Of a DNA stretch of 33,124 nucleotides, positions 32,801-33,124 are shown piece after piece. Positions within the stretch are counted from its first letter, which is position 1. Each line of letters begins with the position of its first letter. The translations under genes and the position numbers were made by a program. The stretch is from Phycisphaerales bacterium. GTDB taxonomy: Bacteria > Planctomycetota > Phycisphaerae > Phycisphaerales > UBA1924. The DNA lies in NCBI GenBank assembly GCA_022072615.1, contig JAJVHS010000038.1:11247-44370 (forward strand), in the 5' to 3' direction. A model generated the notes under the pieces. That model did no database searches, was not told the origin of the DNA, and worked only from the letters and a program-made list of their open reading frames with translations.

Positions 32801-33055
32801 CTGAGACTCGGCCGAGAACGCCGTGAGTTTGGGTGCTCCACATATCATCTTTGGTCTTGAGTAACGCGGAGCGTTACTCGCCACGGCCTGGCCGGACTCG
32901 TCAACCGTGGCTATTCCTCGAGAGAAGCTAACCGGCAACGCTGGCAGACTTGTCGAGATCCCATTGTTCAACTTGACCCAACGATTGATGGCCATGCGTC
33001 CCGCCTTGAAAAAAGGCTTGCGGTGAATGCTCCCCAAGCGTACACTAGGTTTCAT
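29837..33055 (-). CDS. Very large protein of unknown function (1072 aa), possibly phage-structural or acquired
   Basis: A single uninterrupted frame of more than 1000 codons makes a real gene certain. The protein is beta-rich and full of Thr, Ser, Asn and Trp, lacks an obvious signal peptide (MKPSVRLGSIHRKPFFKAGR start) and has no membrane segments. Repeated short units such as CLDRNSGAIETCFLAWTDYR and VLSIGDSTTNNRLVKFERSD suggest a propeller or beta-sandwich architecture. The last ~200 residues look like a concanavalin/laminin-G-type domain (KYLKLILDRRPKLVSDAANG, then YRVWASVGGSEVASAEFPGL). GC content is visibly lower than in the other genes. Together these traits fit a phage tail or structural protein or a recently acquired gene, but no diagnostic motif was seen. 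The start at 33055 is uncertain: a GTG at 33112 is also open, up to the window edge. Confidence 0.75.
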   Translation of the reverse strand: MKPSVRLGSIHRKPFFKAGRMAINRWVKLNNGISTSLPALPVSFSRGIATVDESGQAVASNAPRYSRPKMICGAPKLTAFSAESQTLNGMAAWGGSWRNGDPCLVIFNRQTLSLSTMSIYTSETGNAPTLYRSASLNRTIGTTSVVDLLSWENSTVWAEFPLSICVADGLLTAACTSQDISLPTPKQRAASLCWWNDTTGHERWELCTNGRLAIEIGATDDNRPRGSAWMLTGPWCLDRNSGAIETCFLAWTDYRAKALNSADTEPRGGVFSIAQATRSSGSAPWTTAPVSQVVYRVGFADYVPSTDPTNGTPRDEGMHCHNGAVLPKPGGGIVTVLSIGDSTTNNRLVKFERSDLNYTAGEAPVPTINQYPVQSATNNGWTTYEDREGQRRRIHFPDGATAVSGSGNTKYQHSSFANIDASFAADTPLRYGTFPVYGSTARITGKDGSDVIILSTAVTPDASNKIYGMIAPDNSSQVISHAPLAATDHVLMGSDESMAMLYRAKITDAAKTVRLEHVWGVPPEMLGYKRVIVITDPVPLWFDSNASRDVVANWNVFLIVCAKPRQGQHYIASVHPGNLTLWNQTATASTLLYSIDGAGDAGAPWGDLFLTEEDPGSWTPVAFYGTDAIYIPLRRGAGGLASIPMPVTKVAQPLCIGGGIDANHLRQTTPSGVPSIDQIDPQGGTNDVDPVSSSDLATLGVTPPPSLGPVMRFTATDHSYLGIYQMTDTVVTAPASMRIPLWLYVLPPAENPSNPNTPPYAATGGSLRLRFGWQNFSGVSTISPPIDVSSASGRGWIPFVVTTNTRLWQGETPPSSTFSLKMQVSTNATVFARQDVLIAFDGVVMASAEPENPGQPLRIANSTPDEKFTVSGWGCGNQYTFYIAARIPETGSDICTATNGWPLFDTAAPGTTGRVLLTLWESSSKYLKLILDRRPKLVSDAANGHEVAENRLVLVDHQSNYAVLEGPTSTVDTAFRQPFLFLKGRQVLIGVCYDTSIGTSGGYRVWASVGGSEVASAEFPGLQQVKPTTVQTGDQNKTNVDPSQLFVIAADNSNPTTLANGKAALETLSFWP

Positions 33056-33124
33056 GGTCCTGCAAAATCCTTGGTTGCTTGTCGTCGCCGGTGGCATTTG
33101 CAGGTTGGCCACTGCCCAACCCTT

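Noticed and set aside
33056..33124. Bases upstream of the 1072-aa gene as a separate gene
   Set aside because: Only 69 bases remain and no start, stop or motif allows a call; the frame of the large gene is also open here.

Overview
The window is GC-rich and densely coded. It looks like chromosomal DNA of a planctomycete, most likely class Phycisphaerae. Three things point there: a PEP-CTERM-like secreted protein with a P-A-P variant motif and a Phycisphaerae-style tail, a long MoxR/DUF58/von Willebrand A (VWA) gene cluster of the planctomycete kind, and lipoproteins and GxxExxY genes typical of the group. The assignment rests on gene content and style, because no rRNA or marker gene is present.

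Left part (1-7742): the 5' end of a sugar nucleotidyltransferase-like gene leaves the window on the minus strand. Divergent from it runs a plus-strand group: an unknown 237-aa protein, a four-helix membrane protein, a DinB-like protein and a membrane-anchored small protein. A minus-strand Nudix hydrolase and a DinG-type helicase follow. Divergent from the helicase is a two-module iron/thiamine-type ABC permease.

Centre (7819-27474): about 20 kb of co-directional genes, many overlapping by 1-8 bases. In order they encode an NHL-repeat lipoprotein, a 1022-aa VWA membrane protein, a MoxR ATPase, a lipoprotein, a GxxExxY PD-(D/E)XK protein, a DUF58 protein, a second lipoprotein, a 757-aa BatA-like VWA protein, an 827-aa secreted/membrane protein, an ABC ATPase, its ABC-2 type permease, a 987-aa secreted protein and a zinc-type dehydrogenase relative. 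MoxR, DUF58 and VWA proteins commonly act together as an envelope chaperone/assembly machine. Their fusion here with an ABC exporter and large exported proteins suggests one envelope system. The GxxExxY gene looks like an insertion in that operon, because it is bounded by inverted copies of a short repeat, with a third copy elsewhere in the window.

Right part (27501-33124): a tRNA-Ser(UGA), a PEP-CTERM-like protein with its own promoter, structured leader and terminator, a convergent GH57 glycosidase, and a 1072-aa protein of unknown function. The last has visibly lower GC than the rest and may be acquired or phage-related.

A recurrent signal is a TANNNT -10 box placed only 5-7 bases before the start codon of six genes that begin transcription units, which suggests widespread leaderless mRNAs. 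Genes inside operons instead show Shine-Dalgarno sequences or stop/start overlaps.
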